Positions 16,740 to 25,956 of a stretch of 53,335 nt of DNA are shown piece by piece. Source of the DNA: Candidatus Sumerlaeota bacterium (GTDB lineage: Bacteria; Sumerlaeota; Sumerlaeia; SLMS01; JAHLLQ01); NCBI GenBank assembly GCA_021772755.1, contig JAJFLJ010000235.1, positions 1 through 53,335 of the forward strand. The letters run 5' to 3'. The notes below the pieces were generated by a model. That model saw only the letters and a list, made by a program, of their open reading frames with translations, was not told the origin of the DNA and did not search any database. The first letter of the stretch is position 1, and each line of letters begins with the position of its first letter. Made by a program: the position numbers and the translations under genes.

Positions 16740-16917
16740 GGTCGGTTCCCTCCGCAGGCCCGGCGCCAGTTGCGCCGACCGCAGGCGGCGTGTCGAGCGG
16801 GGCTTTCCCCGCGAGGCGCGGAAATCCGTTGCGGATGGCAGGTCCGCCCCGAACCGTCGCCGCTGGAGTTCGCATTCCGTCGGTCGCGTTCGTGCGATCG
16901 CGTTGGCAGGCGCATGA

Positions 16918-17910
16918 ATGACGCGTGATTCTTCTTCGCCGGCCAGGCCGGACAGCCGTCTGTCCAGGCGGCTGATCCCGCTCGCCGTATCGGCGGCGCT
17001 GCTGGTGGCGCTGTTCTTCAGCGTGGGCACGGCGGGCGTGGGGCGCGTGCTGGCGGCGACGAACGTCTGGTGGTTCGCGGCCGGCGCCTTTCTCTTTCTT
17101 CCGCAAACGTACGCGATCGCGAAGCGGTGGTCGATCATCGCATCGCCCGTCGCGAAGGTTCCGTGGCGCGAGGCGGGGCGGCAGGTCCTGGCGGCGGGGT
17201 GCCTGAACCTGGTGCTGCCGGCGAAGATGGGCGATCTGGCGAAGGGCGTGTTTCTGCACCGCGAGGGGAAATGCACGCTCGGCGACGGGTTGCAGGTCGT
17301 CGTGTTCGAGAAGCTGCTGGACCTGGCGGCGCTGAGCGCCTGGATGCTGGTCGGCTGGGTCTTCGTGCGCAGAACGGACGTCTGGCTGCTGGCGGTGCTG
17401 GCGCTGGGCGCGGCGGTGGTGTGCGGCGTGTGGCTGTTGTACTTCACGAAGGCGGGCCCGGGAATCGCGGCGGCGTTCGTGCCGGCGTTCGCGCGGCGGG
17501 GCAGGCTGGCGAAGGTCGCGCGACTGGTGGAGGAGGCCCCTCGCGTGGCGACGCTGATTCGCGCGCAAGGTGGCCGGCGGCGCGTGCTGGGAGGATGGAG
17601 TCTCTCGATCTGGATGCTGCATCTCCTGCAGATATGGTGCTTCCTGGAGGCTGCCGGAGCGCCCGTGGGGCTTCTGCGGACCCTGGCGGAGATGCCTGCG
17701 GCGATCTTCGCGGGGCTGTTGCCTCTGACGATCGCGGGGATCGGTCTGAGGGACTGGGCCATCGTGGCGATCTTCGCGTCGCCGACTCTGCCTTCGGAAG
17801 TCCTGGTGGCGGCGGGGATTCTGATTTCGCTGCGGTACGTCGTTCCGGCTGCGGCGGGGCTGCTGTTCGCGCCGGCGTACTATTCGATGGCGCGCAGAAA
17901 GAAGGCGTAG
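16918..17910 (+). CDS. Lysylphosphatidylglycerol synthase-TM / UPF0104-family membrane protein
   Basis: 330 residues with about eight hydrophobic segments. LNLVLPAKMGDLAKGVFL matches the P-x-x-x-G-E/D-x-x-[RK] motif in the middle of the LPG_synthase_TM (flippase-like) domain. ITIAGIGLRDW-type LTIAGIGLRDWAIV near the end is the second family mark. Stand-alone versions are annotated as flippase-like proteins and are often linked to glycolipid or polysaccharide genes; activity is usually unproven. There is no catalytic aminoacyltransferase domain. It is followed at 92 bases by a small conserved gene with its own strong ribosome site. Confidence 0.85.
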   Translation: MTRDSSSPARPDSRLSRRLIPLAVSAALLVALFFSVGTAGVGRVLAATNVWWFAAGAFLFLPQTYAIAKRWSIIASPVAKVPWREAGRQVLAAGCLNLVLPAKMGDLAKGVFLHREGKCTLGDGLQVVVFEKLLDLAALSAWMLVGWVFVRRTDVWLLAVLALGAAVVCGVWLLYFTKAGPGIAAAFVPAFARRGRLAKVARLVEEAPRVATLIRAQGGRRRVLGGWSLSIWMLHLLQIWCFLEAAGAPVGLLRTLAEMPAAIFAGLLPLTIAGIGLRDWAIVAIFASPTLPSEVLVAAGILISLRYVVPAAAGLLFAPAYYSMARRKKA

Positions 17911-18001
17911 AGTCGGCGCCCGCGAACCGGCCCCACGGTTTCCATTGGCGCGCGGTTCGCCCCGCGATAGGGGTGACTCCGAACCTCAGGGGGAGTTCCG
18001 C

Positions 18002-18499
18002 ATGATCGACTTGAAACCATTCGAAGCGCTCTCGGACTCGGCGACGGTGCGGGTCGTGCCGATTTCGGACGAACTGCCGCCGGACCAGGCTGCGGCGCTG
18101 CTCGCGGTGATCGGCGCGCTGATCGACCAGTGGCGCGAGCGCGGCGTCGTGACCGGCGGAGCCGCGACGTTCGCGGCGGAAGGTCGCTTTCTGATCGCGG
18201 CATGGGACCCCGGCGCGGGCGACCTGTCGGGCTGCACGAAGGACCAGCTGACCCACACGCTGATGGATTTCGAGAGGCGTCTTGGCGTTCCGATGCTGAA
18301 CGCGCCCCGGTTCGCGGTGCGAATCGACGACCGCGTGCGGTTCATGCGCATGCCGGAATTCAAGGAGTTGCGCGCGGCGGGCAGAGTGGCGGCGGACACG
18401 ACCGTGTACGACCATCTGGTAACGACGATGGAGGACTTGCGGGCGGGCCGGTTCGAAACGACGGTGGCGGCAAGCTGGTACGCGCCCGTCGGAGCGTAG
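18002..18499 (+). CDS. Small conserved protein of the family misnamed 'ABC transporter ATPase'
   Basis: 165 residues from ATG 18002, with GGGGGAG 7 bases upstream. It lacks Walker motifs. The layout is N-terminal VRVVPISDELPPDQ, then FLIAAWDPGAGDLSGCTKDQLTHTLMDFERRLGVPM, then RFAVRIDDRVRFM and a C-terminal TTVAASWYAP. This resembles a short family common in Bacteroidetes, automatically labelled 'ABC transporter ATPase', that shares the S-G-C-[ST]-x-D motif and 'F...LG' helix. Function unknown. It ends 3 bases before the addB start, which implies co-transcription with that recombination gene. Confidence 0.8.
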   Translation: MIDLKPFEALSDSATVRVVPISDELPPDQAAALLAVIGALIDQWRERGVVTGGAATFAAEGRFLIAAWDPGAGDLSGCTKDQLTHTLMDFERRLGVPMLNAPRFAVRIDDRVRFMRMPEFKELRAAGRVAADTTVYDHLVTTMEDLRAGRFETTVAASWYAPVGA

Positions 18500-18502
18500 G
18501 CC

Positions 18503-21500
18503 GTGGGGCTGCGGTTCGTCATCGGGCCGCCTGGAAGCGGAAAGACGACGTGGTGCGCCGCTTCGGTGCGGCGCGCGGCGCTCGAATCGCCCGACGGACC
18601 ACCGCTGATCCTGCTGGTACCCGAGCAGGCCAGTTATCAGACCGAGCAGCTGCTCCTGTCCGGCGAGCTTGCAGGAACCGTTCGCGCGCGCGTGTTCTCG
18701 TTCCAGCGGCTGGCGCAGTGGGTGTGGTCGGTGGGTCCCGGACCGCAGCGTCCCCATCTGACGGACCTGCACCGGCGCGTCCTGGTGACGGCGATTCTTG
18801 CGAAGCTGCGCGCCGGGGGGCGCGATCTGGCACTGACGAAGATTCGCAGCATCGACCGCGGCGTGGCCGACATGGTGTCGGAACTGAAGTCATTCCGCGT
18901 GACGCCGCGATCGCTGCTGGAACTGTCGGAGCGGTTCGCGAAGTCCGACGCGAACCTCTCGCGCAAGCTCTCGGAGATCGCGGCGGTCGCGACGGAATAC
19001 GACGCGCGCGTCTCCGGGCGTTTCATGGACCCGGAATCGTCGCTGGCATCGCTGCGGGAGGCGGTGGCGGGTCTGGCGGAATTGCAGGGCGCGCGCGTCT
19101 TCGTCGATGGCTTCCACGGATTCACGCCGGTCGAACTGGAAGTGCTGCGCGGTCTTCTGGAGCGCGCAGCGGAGCTTACGGTGACGCTGACGATGGAGCC
19201 GTCGCGCTTCGCCGAACTGCGGGCCGGCACGGAGCCGGACGAGTGGTCGCGTTCGCTGCCGACGGAGGAGACGGCGATGGAACTGCTGGCGCTGGCGGCC
19301 GACGGCGGCACTGCGGTGGAGGAAGTCACCACGCTGCCGGTGGCGCCGGAGGAGACGCGGTTTCGCCGCGAAGCGTTGCGGTTCGCGTGCGCGGAATTTC
19401 GCGCCGACGACCGCAGCCGGGCGCTCGCCGATGCGGAGGGCATCGGATTCGTCGAATGCGGGTCGATGCGCGAAGAAGTGCGCGTGGCGGCGGAGACGCT
19501 GCTGGCCTGGCGGACGAAAGGCTGGCGCTGGGGAGACATGGCGGTGGTCACGCGGTCGCTCGACACCTACGCGCTGGAAGTGGAGAAGCACTTCGCGGCG
19601 CTGGGCATTCCGTGCTTCGTGGACCGCCACGAGGCGCTCGAAACGCATCCCGCGATCCAGGGCACGATCGCGGCCGTGGAGGCGGCTCTCCTCGGTCTGG
19701 CGACGGAGCGGATTCTCGACTTCGCGTCGTCGCGTCTGTTCGACTTTCCGGCGGACGACGTCGCGCGGCTGCAGGAGTTCGTCGGGGAATTCCCGCGCCG
19801 CGCGCGCGAGTGGACCGGCGACGATCCGTGGCCGCAGCCGCCGTCGCGCTCGGCGTTCGGAGACCCGGCAGGTTCCGAAAACCGCCATGAATCGGCGGAA
19901 GGCGATGCGGTCGACCGCACGCGCCGCGCGGTCGTCGCGCCGCTGAAGGAGCTGGAGTCGGCGCTCGAGCGGACCCGTCGCGACGATGGCTGGACGATGA
20001 GGGATTTCATTCTGCCGGTGTGCGATCTTCTGCGCCGCGCGATGCCGGAACCGTCGGACGGGGATGCGAAGGTGCTGAAGCAAACGGGCGCGCTCTTCGA
20101 AGCGATGATCGCGGCGTCGGGCGACGAGGTCTTCGGGCGCGACGTCTTGCTGGATCTGCTGCGGGAGACGCTGTCGGAGCTGCAACTGCCGCGCATTCCG
20201 CCGCGCGTGGACCGCGTGATCGTCGGCCAGGCGGACCGTACGCGGTTTCCGAACGTGCGCGGATCGGTGGTCCTTGGCCTGGCGGAGGGGGAATTCCCGC
20301 CTGCGGGTTCGAACTCGTCGCTTCTGACCGACCGCGAACGCGAGGCTCTCGAGGCCGCCGCGGGCCGCACCGTGCGGTTCCGCCCATCGTCGCGGCGGCT
20401 CTTCCAGCGCGAGGCCTTTCACGCGTGGATGGCGTTCACGCGCGCGTCGGAGGAAATGGTGCTGACGCGGCGGCTTTCGTCCGGCGGAGACGCGCTCGGC
20501 GCGTCGCCGTGGTGGGACGAACTGCTCCGTCTGTTTCCCGGGGCGTCGGTCCGCAGGGACGCGGAGACGGCGGAGCGCGAGAAGGTCGTTCGCGCGCGCG
20601 AAGCCGCCGCCGTCGTGTGTCGCGAGGTATTCGGGACGGAGCGGCGCGGCGCGGTTCCGCCGCCGGTGCCGTGGGAGAAGGTTCTCTCGCGGTTGTCCGC
20701 CGACCAGCGCGGCGAGTTCCTGACGGTGGTGCGCGCGGCGGGTCTGCGCAACCAGGCGCGCCTCGAGCCGGAGCTCGCGCGGCGGTTCACCCCGGAGGAG
20801 TTTCGCACGAGCGCTTCCGCCGTGCAGACGCACCGCCAGTGCCCGTTCCAGTATTTCATGTCGCGGATGATCGGGCCCCGGATCGCGGTCGCGCCGCGCA
20901 TTTCGCCCGCGGACGTCGGGAATCTCGCGCACGCGACGATCAAGGAACTGACGGACCGCTTCATCGGGCGGGGCCAGGCGTTCTGCGACGTCGGCGATGC
21001 GGAGCTGCGCGCGGAAGTCGTCGAATGCTTCCAGGCGCCGCTCGACCGCCTGGCGGCGGCCGGTCTGTTCGAGAGTGCGAGCGCGGGCAACATGGCTCTG
21101 ATGATTCGCGAGCACGTCTGCGGCGTGGCGGCGTACCTGGCGGCGTTGCAGCGCCGCATCGGCGGCAGGCCGAAGTTCGCCGAGGCCGGCTTCGGTTCCC
21201 CCGACGGCATCTGTCGCGTGGAAACGCAGGTCGAGGGCCCCGGCGGCCCGGTGACGGTGCGGCTGCGCGGCCAGATCGACCATGTGACGGCCGGTACCGA
21301 TGCGGATGGAAACGAATGGCTGTTCGTGATCGACTTCAAGCTGACGCAGCGCAGGCAGAACTGGGCGATGGCGGCGGACGGGTCGAACCTGCAGCTGCCG
21401 GTGTATCTGTTCGCCCTCTCGCATCTGCCGGACGCGCGGAGCACGAAACTGGGCGGGGCGTTCTTTCTCCAGGTCGTGTCGAAGGAGGAGGAACCGCGTC

Positions 21501-21868
21501 GCTTGTACGGAATCGCGCCGGTTCGCGCCACGGCGGCGTTCGATCTGGGCGAGGGCGGCGACGGAGAGAAGTTCCTCCACTTCGGGTCGAAGCCGCACGA
21601 GAAGACCGCAACGCAGGGCGAAGTCGTCAGCGACCGGCAGTTCGACGCTCTTCTGGAGAAGACGGAGGAGTCGATCCGGCAGCGCGTGCGCGAGATTCTG
21701 TCGGGCAACATCGAGGTGCGGCCCGCGATCGCCGGAAAGACGACGCCCTGCTCGTGGTGCGACTACCGCAAGGCGTGCCGCCTGGACTATTCGATGAACT
21801 CGCGGCGCCTGATCGCGGCGACGCGCCGCGCGGACGCGATCGAATCGTGGCTCGGGCCGGCGCAATAG
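18503..21868 (+). CDS. addB: ATP-dependent helicase/nuclease subunit AddB-like
   Basis: 1121 residues starting at GTG 18503. It opens directly with Walker A, FVIGPPGSGKTT, as AddB does. Helicase-like parts follow, including EGEFPPAGSNSSLLTDRER and RLFQREAFHAWMAFTRASEEM, motifs seen in AddB/RexB. The C-terminal PD-(D/E)xK nuclease has GNLAHATIKEL and VIDFKLTQ. Iron-sulfur cysteines appear as HRQCPFQ near residue 778 and PCSWCDYRKAC near 1085. AddAB resects double-strand breaks for recombination. AddA normally sits next door but is absent: the following gene is folP on the other strand. It could be part of a separated AddAB or an AdnB-like enzyme. Confidence 0.88.
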   Translation: MGLRFVIGPPGSGKTTWCAASVRRAALESPDGPPLILLVPEQASYQTEQLLLSGELAGTVRARVFSFQRLAQWVWSVGPGPQRPHLTDLHRRVLVTAILAKLRAGGRDLALTKIRSIDRGVADMVSELKSFRVTPRSLLELSERFAKSDANLSRKLSEIAAVATEYDARVSGRFMDPESSLASLREAVAGLAELQGARVFVDGFHGFTPVELEVLRGLLERAAELTVTLTMEPSRFAELRAGTEPDEWSRSLPTEETAMELLALAADGGTAVEEVTTLPVAPEETRFRREALRFACAEFRADDRSRALADAEGIGFVECGSMREEVRVAAETLLAWRTKGWRWGDMAVVTRSLDTYALEVEKHFAALGIPCFVDRHEALETHPAIQGTIAAVEAALLGLATERILDFASSRLFDFPADDVARLQEFVGEFPRRAREWTGDDPWPQPPSRSAFGDPAGSENRHESAEGDAVDRTRRAVVAPLKELESALERTRRDDGWTMRDFILPVCDLLRRAMPEPSDGDAKVLKQTGALFEAMIAASGDEVFGRDVLLDLLRETLSELQLPRIPPRVDRVIVGQADRTRFPNVRGSVVLGLAEGEFPPAGSNSSLLTDREREALEAAAGRTVRFRPSSRRLFQREAFHAWMAFTRASEEMVLTRRLSSGGDALGASPWWDELLRLFPGASVRRDAETAEREKVVRAREAAAVVCREVFGTERRGAVPPPVPWEKVLSRLSADQRGEFLTVVRAAGLRNQARLEPELARRFTPEEFRTSASAVQTHRQCPFQYFMSRMIGPRIAVAPRISPADVGNLAHATIKELTDRFIGRGQAFCDVGDAELRAEVVECFQAPLDRLAAAGLFESASAGNMALMIREHVCGVAAYLAALQRRIGGRPKFAEAGFGSPDGICRVETQVEGPGGPVTVRLRGQIDHVTAGTDADGNEWLFVIDFKLTQRRQNWAMAADGSNLQLPVYLFALSHLPDARSTKLGGAFFLQVVSKEEEPRRLYGIAPVRATAAFDLGEGGDGEKFLHFGSKPHEKTATQGEVVSDRQFDALLEKTEESIRQRVREILSGNIEVRPAIAGKTTPCSWCDYRKACRLDYSMNSRRLIAATRRADAIESWLGPAQ

Positions 21869-21872
21869 GCGG

Positions 21873-22718
21873 CTACGCCAGCAGGTCGGCCATGCGCAGG
21901 GCATCGCGAGTTTCGCGGACGTCATGGGTGCGGAGGACGTTCGCCCCGCTGCGCGCGCAGTGCAGAGCCGCGGCCAGCGAACCGCCCAGGCGGTCGGCCG
22001 CATCGGGACGCCCCAGCAGCTTGCCGAGGAAGGACTTGCGCGATGCGGACACCAGCAGCGGGCAGCCGAGCTCCAGAAACTCGCCGAGGCTTCGCAGCAC
22101 CTCCATGTCGAATTCGTACCAGGGAGCGGTCTGGCTTCGGAAGAAGCCGATGCCGGGATCGAGGACGATGCGCTCGCGCGGGATGCCGACTTCCTCCGCG
22201 CGGCGGAGCGCTGCGCGAAGCTTTAAGACGACGACACCGGCGGGCTTGGCGGACTGGGCGGTTTCGCCGGGGCGTTCGCTCGCCATGAGAACGACGGGCA
22301 CGCCCCGCTGCGCGACGAGCCGCGCCATGCCGGGATCGGCGGCGAAACCCGAAACGTCGTTGATGGCATCCGCTCCGTTGTCGAGCGCGGCTGCGGCGAC
22401 TTCCGCGCGCTGGGTATCCGCGGTGATGGGAAGCTCCGTGACGCCGCGCGCCGCCTCGATGGCGCGGAGCATGCGCTCGCGCTCGATGTCGGCGGAGACT
22501 TCGGCGTCCTTGTAGGGGGCGGTGGACATGGCTCCGATATCGACGATGTCGGCTCCTTCGTCCCCGGCGCGGCGCACGGCGTCGGCGACGGCCTGGGCGG
22601 ACGCGGCGACCGATGCGGAGTAGAAGGACTCCGGGCTGGCATTGACGATGGCCATCAGGCGGACGGGCTCGCCGGGGCCGATGGCGGTGTTGCGGAGATG
22701 GACGGGTGGTGTGGGCAT
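21873..22718 (-). CDS. folP: Dihydropteroate synthase
   Basis: 281 residues. This folate-pathway enzyme joins p-aminobenzoate to the pterin pyrophosphate. Visible marks are LMAIVNASPESFYSAS (family loop 1, usually N-V-T-P-D-S-F), DIGAMSTAP (loop 2, usually GGESTRPG), ITADTQRAEVA, GADAINDVSGF, DPGIGFFRS and SASRKSFLGKLLG. The altered loops 1 and 2 mark it as a divergent member, and such changes sit in the pABA/sulfonamide site. The frame stays open far upstream on the minus strand, but the ATG at 22718 matches the family start. The gene ends 4 bases from convergent addB and is divergent from dnaB. Confidence 0.9.
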   Translation of the reverse strand: MPTPPVHLRNTAIGPGEPVRLMAIVNASPESFYSASVAASAQAVADAVRRAGDEGADIVDIGAMSTAPYKDAEVSADIERERMLRAIEAARGVTELPITADTQRAEVAAAALDNGADAINDVSGFAADPGMARLVAQRGVPVVLMASERPGETAQSAKPAGVVVLKLRAALRRAEEVGIPRERIVLDPGIGFFRSQTAPWYEFDMEVLRSLGEFLELGCPLLVSASRKSFLGKLLGRPDAADRLGGSLAAALHCARSGANVLRTHDVRETRDALRMADLLA

Positions 22719-22741
22719 GGGGGATGCGCTGGGGAAAACCC

Positions 22742-22770
22742 TGTGGAAAAGTCGCGTTGTCTGTGGATAT
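22742..22770. promoter_or_regulatory. Two DnaA-box-like 9-mers 20 bp apart
   Basis: TGTGGAAAA (22742-22750) and TGTGGATAT (22762-22770) each differ at one position from the DnaA-box reverse complement TGTGGATAA. They have the same orientation and are 20 bp, about two helical turns, apart. They lie 24-52 bases upstream of folP and about 240 bases upstream of dnaB, in the otherwise featureless 288-bp divergent intergenic region 22719-23006. Confidence 0.5.
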
Positions 22771-23006
22771 CCTGTGACGGGCGTGGGGAGCGTGTCATCA
22801 GCGGATTTTACCGTTCGGTTTCCGCTCTTGCCCCGTTGACTTCGATGGCGTGGGGGGCTTGGCTGCGCGCCTCGGAACCGGGGGCGCGCCACTCCGTTTT
22901 CCAGTTGGCGCAGTCGATCGTCGAGGTCTCCCGATCCGGTTCCCGTTCCGGCGAGCACCTCGGTTCCGGGACTTGGCGAACACACGCGATACCGATGGGG
23001 GCATTC

Positions 23007-24422
23007 ATGGCGGAAGGACCGGGTCAGTCGGCGGGAGGCGGAGCGGGCCACCGCGCGGAGCAGCGTTTCTGGCCTCACAACGTGGAGGCCGAGCGCGCCG
23101 TGCTGGGTTCCATGATGCTGGACCCGGACGTGATTCCGGAAGTGATGCGCCTGGTGCGGGTCGAGGACTTCTACGAGAACGCGCACCAGATTCTCTACCG
23201 CCGAATCCTCGAACTGCACGACGCCGGCAAGCCGGTGGAGCTGACGCTGCTGACCGACGCGCTGCGGCGCGCGGGCGAGCTGGACTCGGTCGGCGGCTAC
23301 GTCTATCTGGCGACGCTGGAGCAGTTCGTTCTCTCGACGAGTGCGGCGCCGGAGCACGCGCAGATGGTGCGCGACAAGTCGGCGTCGCGGCGGCTGATGA
23401 GCGTGGCGGAGACCGTTCTGCGGGAGACCAGCGACGAGCGGCGCGAGGTCGCCGACCAGATTCGCATGGCGGAAGCGCTGCTCTTCGAGGTCGGCGAGCA
23501 GCACCGCACCAGCGAGTTCCAGGACCTGAAGTCGCTCATGGAGGAATCCATCGGCGAGATCGCCCATCTGTACGAGACGCGCGAGCCGAAGACGGGGCTG
23601 AAGACGCACCTGAAGGACCTCGACCGGATCCTCGGCGGGTTCGAGCCGTCGGCGCTGGTGATTCTCGCCGCGCGGCCCAGCATCGGCAAGACGGCGCTGG
23701 CGCTGAACATCGTGCGCAACGTGGCGGTCGAGGACAATCTGCCGGTGGGGTTCTTCTCTCTGGAAATGGGGGCGGAGCAGCTCGGCCTGCGGTTGCTTTG
23801 CAGCGAGGCGCGGGTTTCCGGACAGAAGGTTCGCAAGGGGCAGCTGAAGGAAAGCGAGTGGGCGACGATTCGCGAGACGGCGAGCCGTCTGATGGACGTG
23901 CCGATGTACATCGACGACTCCGCGGGTCTGACGATCATGGAGCTGCGGTCGCGGGCGCGCCAGCTGAAGCAGAAGCGCCCGGACCTGGCCCTCATCGTGG
24001 TGGACTACCTGCAGCTGATGCAGGGTCCGCCGGGACGGCGCGAATCGAACCGCCAGCAGGAGGTCTCGGAAATCTCGCGCGGGCTGAAGCTGCTGGCGAA
24101 GGAACTGGGGGTGCCGGTGCTGGCGCTGAGCCAGTTGTCGCGAAACATCGAGCAGCGGAGCGGCAAGGAGAAGAGCGCGACGCCGATGCTGAGCGACCTG
24201 CGGGAATCCGGCAGTATCGAGCAGGACGCCGACATCGTGATGTTCGTCCACCGCGAGCGCATCGAGATCCAGAAGGACGAACAGGGCCGCACGCCCGACC
24301 GCCAGCTGCCGATTCCCACGGAGATCATCGTCGGCAAGAACCGCAACGGTCCCATCGGGTCCGCCGAGATGCTGTTCATTCCCGACTTCACGCAGTTCGT
24401 CGATGCGCTGATGGACCGCTGA
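23007..24422 (+). CDS. dnaB: Replicative DNA helicase DnaB
   Basis: 471 residues from ATG 23007, with GGGGG at SD distance; ATG 22995 lacks one. The N-terminal domain (PHNVEAERAVLGSMMLDPDVI, with VEDFYENAHQILYRRI) is standard. Walker A is AARPSIGKTALALN (usually PSMGKT), 'GFFSLEMGAEQL' follows, then VVDYLQLMQG (Walker B), ALSQLSRNIEQR and DLRESGSIEQDADIV. VGKNRNGP is the arginine-finger region. Length matches family norms, with no intein. It unwinds DNA at the replication fork. Usual neighbours rplI and ssb are absent. DnaA-box-like sequences lie upstream. Confidence 0.96.
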   Translation: MAEGPGQSAGGGAGHRAEQRFWPHNVEAERAVLGSMMLDPDVIPEVMRLVRVEDFYENAHQILYRRILELHDAGKPVELTLLTDALRRAGELDSVGGYVYLATLEQFVLSTSAAPEHAQMVRDKSASRRLMSVAETVLRETSDERREVADQIRMAEALLFEVGEQHRTSEFQDLKSLMEESIGEIAHLYETREPKTGLKTHLKDLDRILGGFEPSALVILAARPSIGKTALALNIVRNVAVEDNLPVGFFSLEMGAEQLGLRLLCSEARVSGQKVRKGQLKESEWATIRETASRLMDVPMYIDDSAGLTIMELRSRARQLKQKRPDLALIVVDYLQLMQGPPGRRESNRQQEVSEISRGLKLLAKELGVPVLALSQLSRNIEQRSGKEKSATPMLSDLRESGSIEQDADIVMFVHRERIEIQKDEQGRTPDRQLPIPTEIIVGKNRNGPIGSAEMLFIPDFTQFVDALMDR

Positions 24423-24442
24423 GCGCGCGCGGGCGGGAAGGC

Positions 24443-25840
24443 TCAGTCCACCACGAGAACGGCTTCCGCTTCGGCGTCCCGCATCGCGGATTCGGGATCG
24501 AGAAACAGGGCGAGCGGGGCGAAGTCGAATTCGGGGTTGGCGACGCTCCAATCGGCGAACCGCTCGACGCCGCCGGGCTCGTTGCCGTTTCCGTGGACCA
24601 GCAGAATGCTGCCGCCGCGCGCGTCGATGCGCGTGGGCGGGCGGTTCGTGCGCATTCCCGACACCCATGACTCGCAGTCCACGGGCACCAGCGCGAGATC
24701 GATGATGGTTTCCAGGCGGGTCTTGTCGTGGATCAGGCCGGGGAAGCGGTACGCGATGCCCGGAGCGATGCCCCATTCGAGCATGAGCTTCTCTTGGGCG
24801 AGCGTGTCTCCGCGGAGCGATGCCGGGTACCATGCGTTCATGAAGTTGCCGGACTTCGGATGGTCCCAGGAATGGAGTCCCCAGGTCTGGTGGTAGTCGC
24901 CCCGGTCTTCGCGGCGCAGCAGGTCGTCGAGGGCGAAGGGGTATTGCTGCATCCAGCGTCCGGTGACGAACTGCGTGACGGAAGCGGTGCGGCCGGCGGC
25001 GGCGCGTTCGGCGACCATGTCGTAGAGGCGGGACTCGCAGGGGCGCAGTGACCAGCAAAGATCGGACGTGAGTGCGACGCTGTCGGCGAGGCGGTCGCGC
25101 GGACCGTGGCGAATGGCGCGTTCGTTCTTCGCGAGCGCCCGCGCGGCCGCGAACAGGCGCGCGATGCGGGTCGCTTCGACGTCGATACCGGTGGACGACG
25201 CGGCGAGGCGGTCGGCCTCGACCAGGAAGCTTTCGAGCATCTCGTCGTCGATGGTGACGACCAGCCATGGAACGCCGTCGAGCCAGACGGTTCGGCGGAC
25301 GACCAGCACCGTGTCGCCGGGGAGGGCCACGGAGCGGGCGTAGCGGCCGCGCCGGGCGGAGACTTCCAGCGACCGGGTCAGACGTGCGGCCCGCCACTCG
25401 GGGCGAAGCCGTTCGACGCGGGCGAAGGGATAGTCGCCGAAGGGGTCCCGGCGGCCAAGCTCCAGCCGCTTGTCGTCTGCGGCGAGAACGAGCGGGTCGG
25501 TCGTGACGATTTCGTACCCGAAGAGCGGCGCGCACGGTTCTACTGGAACGAACCATTCTTCGCCATCGACGAGAATCGGACGCTCGAAGTGGTGGACCAT
25601 GCCGTCGCGGTCGCGAATGCGGTCGCCGCCGTTCTCGACGATGAGGTCGCGGTCCGGCAGGGCGATCACGATGTGGCGCCCCCAATGGGTCAGTTCGGTG
25701 GTGCCGTTCAGGAACCCCTCGCCCGTCAGGTCCTTCAGCGAGACATAGTCCGCGCCGCGAAAGCGCAGGGCGTCGGCGCACCAGGCGGCGGCGCAGCAGA
25801 ACTGGAGAACGATGGCGGCAGCGAGTAGGCGATGGTTCAC
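24443..25840 (-). CDS. Secreted polysaccharide-deacetylase-like protein with N-terminal stalk domain
   Basis: 465 residues from GTG 25840, which places a signal peptide (LLAAAIVLQFCCAAAWCADA) at the N-terminus. Residues about 25-105 resemble a copper-amine-oxidase-N/stalk domain: ADYVSLKDLTG, then ILVDGEEWFVPVEPCAPLFGYEI. The C-terminal half has SDLCWSLRP, then TQFVTGRWMQQYP and WGLHSWDHPKSGNF with an H-x3-H pair, and YRFPGLIHD. This matches the NodB/polysaccharide-deacetylase layout, with Asp-His-His metal ligands plausibly conserved and R-x-P following. The likely role is envelope or extracellular glycan deacetylation. The N-terminal fusion and the low similarity of the first motif (usually TFDDG) leave some doubt. 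Confidence 0.75.
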   Translation of the reverse strand: MNHRLLAAAIVLQFCCAAAWCADALRFRGADYVSLKDLTGEGFLNGTTELTHWGRHIVIALPDRDLIVENGGDRIRDRDGMVHHFERPILVDGEEWFVPVEPCAPLFGYEIVTTDPLVLAADDKRLELGRRDPFGDYPFARVERLRPEWRAARLTRSLEVSARRGRYARSVALPGDTVLVVRRTVWLDGVPWLVVTIDDEMLESFLVEADRLAASSTGIDVEATRIARLFAAARALAKNERAIRHGPRDRLADSVALTSDLCWSLRPCESRLYDMVAERAAAGRTASVTQFVTGRWMQQYPFALDDLLRREDRGDYHQTWGLHSWDHPKSGNFMNAWYPASLRGDTLAQEKLMLEWGIAPGIAYRFPGLIHDKTRLETIIDLALVPVDCESWVSGMRTNRPPTRIDARGGSILLVHGNGNEPGGVERFADWSVANPEFDFAPLALFLDPESAMRDAEAEAVLVVD

Positions 25841-25956
25841 GGGGAGAACGGCACTCCTGGGAACAGCCTGCGGAACCGGCCGCGAGGGGTAAACGGCAAA
25901 CTGAACCGTCGTTCCGCTTGCCGACGCCGCGATGCGACAGGCGGAATCCCCGCGCC

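Noticed and set aside
13975..17622. 1215-residue minus-strand open frame and a 1013-residue plus-strand frame overlapping it
   Set aside because: Both are shadows of the nucleoside kinase, rhomboid and flippase-like genes. They contain repeated Arg/Asp/His runs and no recognisable motif.
20300..20320. GGTTCGAACTC resembling a tRNA T-loop
   Set aside because: It lies inside addB, and no acceptor stem or anticodon arm can be drawn around it.
18890..22003. 1037-residue minus-strand frame opposite addB
   Set aside because: addB has Walker A, nuclease and Fe-S motifs. The antisense product is Arg/His/Gln-rich without structure.
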